In this document: positions 6,518-7,375 of the stretch, piece by piece
How the letters are laid out: each line of letters starts with the position of its first letter
Position numbering within the stretch: the stretch's first letter is position 1
Source of the DNA: an uncultured Porphyromonadaceae bacterium
GTDB lineage: Bacteria > Bacteroidota > Bacteroidia > Bacteroidales > Muribaculaceae
DNA length: 7,375 nucleotides
Direction of reading: 5' to 3'
NCBI GenBank assembly: GCA_900548705.1
Contig: URLF01000104.1
Span: 1 to 7,375 of the forward strand
Made by a program: the position numbers and the translations under genes
Notes under the pieces: generated by a model
What the model saw: the letters and a program-made list of their open reading frames with translations, nothing else
What the model was told of the DNA's origin: nothing
The model's database searches: none

Positions 6518-7236
6518 TCAGAATTCTATTGTCGATGTGGTGAGGGTCAGCAGGTCTATCGAAAACAGCCGCCCGTCGAGAGGTTCGCCGAATCCGGCGA
6601 GCAGTTTCAGGGCTTCGGAAGCCTCGATGGCCCCGATTACCCCCGGGACAGCCCCGATTACCCCCGCGGTTTTCCGGGGCAATCCGCATAGCTCCTCCCG
6701 GTCGGGATAGAGGTCGGTGTATCGTCTCTGCCGGTGATGGTTCATCACCGCGAGCTGCCCCCGGAATTCACCGATTGAGCCGTAGACCCAGGGTTTTCCC
6801 AGCCTGTGGCATATGTCATCGATTAGGTAACGGGTGGCAAAATTGTCGGTGCAGTCTACCAGCAAGTCATATCCGGAGAGGATTTCTGTGGCGTTCTCTT
6901 CCGTCAGGCCGTCAGGGTAGAGGTCGAAACGTGTCACGGATGACTGTGCCTGCAACCGCTTGGCCGCCTCCTCGACCTTCGGCAGGCCGAGTTGCGACTC
7001 GGTGTAAAGCACCCCTGCCGCTGCAGGTTGGAGAGCGACACGATGTCAGGGTCACAGAGCCCGATACGGCCTACGCCCGCGCCGGTGAGGTAGGTGGCGA
7101 CAGCAGCCCCGAGTCCTCCGAGTCCGACAATCAGCACGGATGAGGAGAGCAGGCTGCGTTGCCCCTCCTCGCCGATTTCCCGGAGCATCGTCTGGCGGGA
7201 GTATCGTCCGAGGTCAATGTCATTTGAATGTTGCAT
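6518..7236 (-). pseudogene. thiF: ThiF/HesA/MoeB-family adenylyltransferase, split by a frameshift
   Basis: ThiF adenylates the C-terminal glycine of the sulfur carrier ThiS for thiazole synthesis. Two frames together encode the whole family fold. The 5' part (7236 to about 7015) has the RYSRQ start, nucleotide-binding GLGGLG (38-43) and DPDIVSLSNLQRQ (62-74). The 3' part (7012 to 6518) continues VLYTESQLGLPKVEEAAKRL, with VDCTDNFATRY (Asp130) and a C-terminal TAGVIGAVPGVIGAIEASEALKLL. The junction is CAGGGGTGC; removing two G restores QRQVLY and gives 238 residues, close to the 251 of E. coli ThiF. As written, the first frame ends after 100 residues. It could be a true pseudogene, a sequence error or a -1 slip site. 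The CxxC zinc ligands of E. coli ThiF are absent on both sides. The start ATG follows the thiH stop by 3 bases. Context favours ThiF over MoeB. Confidence 0.85.
7011..7017 (-). other. Frameshift site in thiF at a G4 run
   Basis: On the coding strand the sequence is CAGGGGT. The upstream frame reads CAG GGG TGC TTT (Q G C F), while the conserved continuation is GTG CTT TAC ACC (V L Y T). A net removal of 2 bases gives QRQVLYT, as in relatives. A net gain of 1 base, or a -1 ribosomal slip on GGG, gives QRQGVLYT with one additional glycine. The length arithmetic (719 bases from ATG to stop) fits either correction. Confidence 0.8.
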
Positions 7237-7239
7237 GGC

Positions 7240-7375
7240 TCAGTCGAAAATCTTGTCCCAGTCTTTCCATACCGCCTCGTAGCCTCCGGCGCGGATGGCC
7301 GTCTCGACCTCCGAGGGGGTACGTTCATCACTGACGGCGAACTGTTCCAGGGCCTGCGGATAGGTGTGGTAGCCT
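7240..7375 (-). CDS. thiH: 2-iminoacetate synthase (tyrosine lyase) ThiH, C-terminal 44 residues only
   Basis: ThiH is the radical SAM enzyme that cleaves tyrosine to dehydroglycine (2-iminoacetate) and p-cresol for thiazole synthesis. Only the tail is in the window. Reading leftward from 7374, the frame encodes GYHTYPQALEQFAVSDERT, then PSEVETAIRAGGYEAV, then WKDWDKIFD, ending in TGA at 7242-7240. QF-V-DERS--EV and the terminal VWKDWD closely match the C-terminus of E. coli ThiH as I recall it. The catalytic CxxxCxxC cluster lies outside the window. The thiF ATG begins 3 bases after the stop, so the genes are in one operon and probably translationally coupled. The small size of the fragment limits certainty, but the motif and its position next to thiF agree. 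Confidence 0.88.
   Translation of the reverse strand, partial: GYHTYPQALEQFAVSDERTPSEVETAIRAGGYEAVWKDWDKIFD

Noticed and set aside
6631..6666. Exact 15-base direct repeat (CCCCGATTACCCCCG at 6631-6645 and 6652-6666), period 21
   Set aside because: It encodes the GVIGAVPGVIGA segment of ThiF. E. coli ThiF has the same seven-residue internal periodicity (GVVGPVVGVMG), so it is a protein motif in GC-rich codons rather than a new tandem duplication.
6492..6689. 66-residue N-terminal extension of the tenA frame
   Set aside because: It is Arg/Pro/Gly-rich, lies mostly in a shadow frame of thiF and is absent from TenA proteins. The MTKWSQEAW start is the natural one.

Overview
The window looks like chromosomal DNA of a Bacteroidales bacterium of moderate GC content, plausibly Muribaculaceae or a relative. 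The support for this is a promoter with the Bacteroidota -33/-7 architecture ahead of the sugar-phosphate mutase gene, A/T-rich leaders without Shine-Dalgarno sequences, a DUF3332-type lipoprotein, PurM and phosphohexomutase sequences of the Bacteroidales type, and a thiamin gene order (thiH-thiF) of the kind seen in that phylum. The assignment to family level is inference.

Left part, plus strand (1-2941): the 3' three quarters of purM (de novo purine synthesis) runs directly into an overlapping gene for an MltF-like lipoprotein, with a periplasmic solute-binding-type domain followed by a lytic transglycosylase domain. After a 108-base gap comes a small lipoprotein of the DUF3332 family, whose function is unknown. 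The intergenic region 2942-3196 holds a strong stem-loop and then a good Bacteroidota promoter.

Middle, plus strand (3197-4945): a complete alpha-D-phosphohexomutase (phosphoglucomutase/phosphomannomutase) with all four family motifs. It is followed by a perfect 48-base palindrome that separates it from the converging thiamin operon and probably terminates transcription from both sides.

Right part, minus strand (5038-7375): the 3' end of a tightly packed thiamin operon. In transcription order it holds the last 44 codons of thiH, thiF, tenA and thiD, with very short gaps (3 and 26 bases) and an ATGA stop/start overlap between tenA and thiD. ThiH and ThiF serve thiazole synthesis (dehydroglycine supply and ThiS adenylation). 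TenA recovers hydroxymethylpyrimidine from degraded thiamin, and ThiD phosphorylates it twice. The operon therefore combines de novo and salvage steps. Upstream genes (thiC, thiG, thiE, thiS) and any TPP riboswitch would lie beyond the right edge.

The most notable observation is that thiF is split by a frameshift at a run of four G (plus-strand CCCC at 7012-7015), exactly inside the conserved SNLQRQ-(V/I)L motif. It may be a disabled gene, a sequence error or a recoding site. The repaired protein also lacks the zinc-binding cysteines of E. coli ThiF. I found no mobile element, CRISPR array, tRNA or rRNA, and no convincing new multi-gene system.
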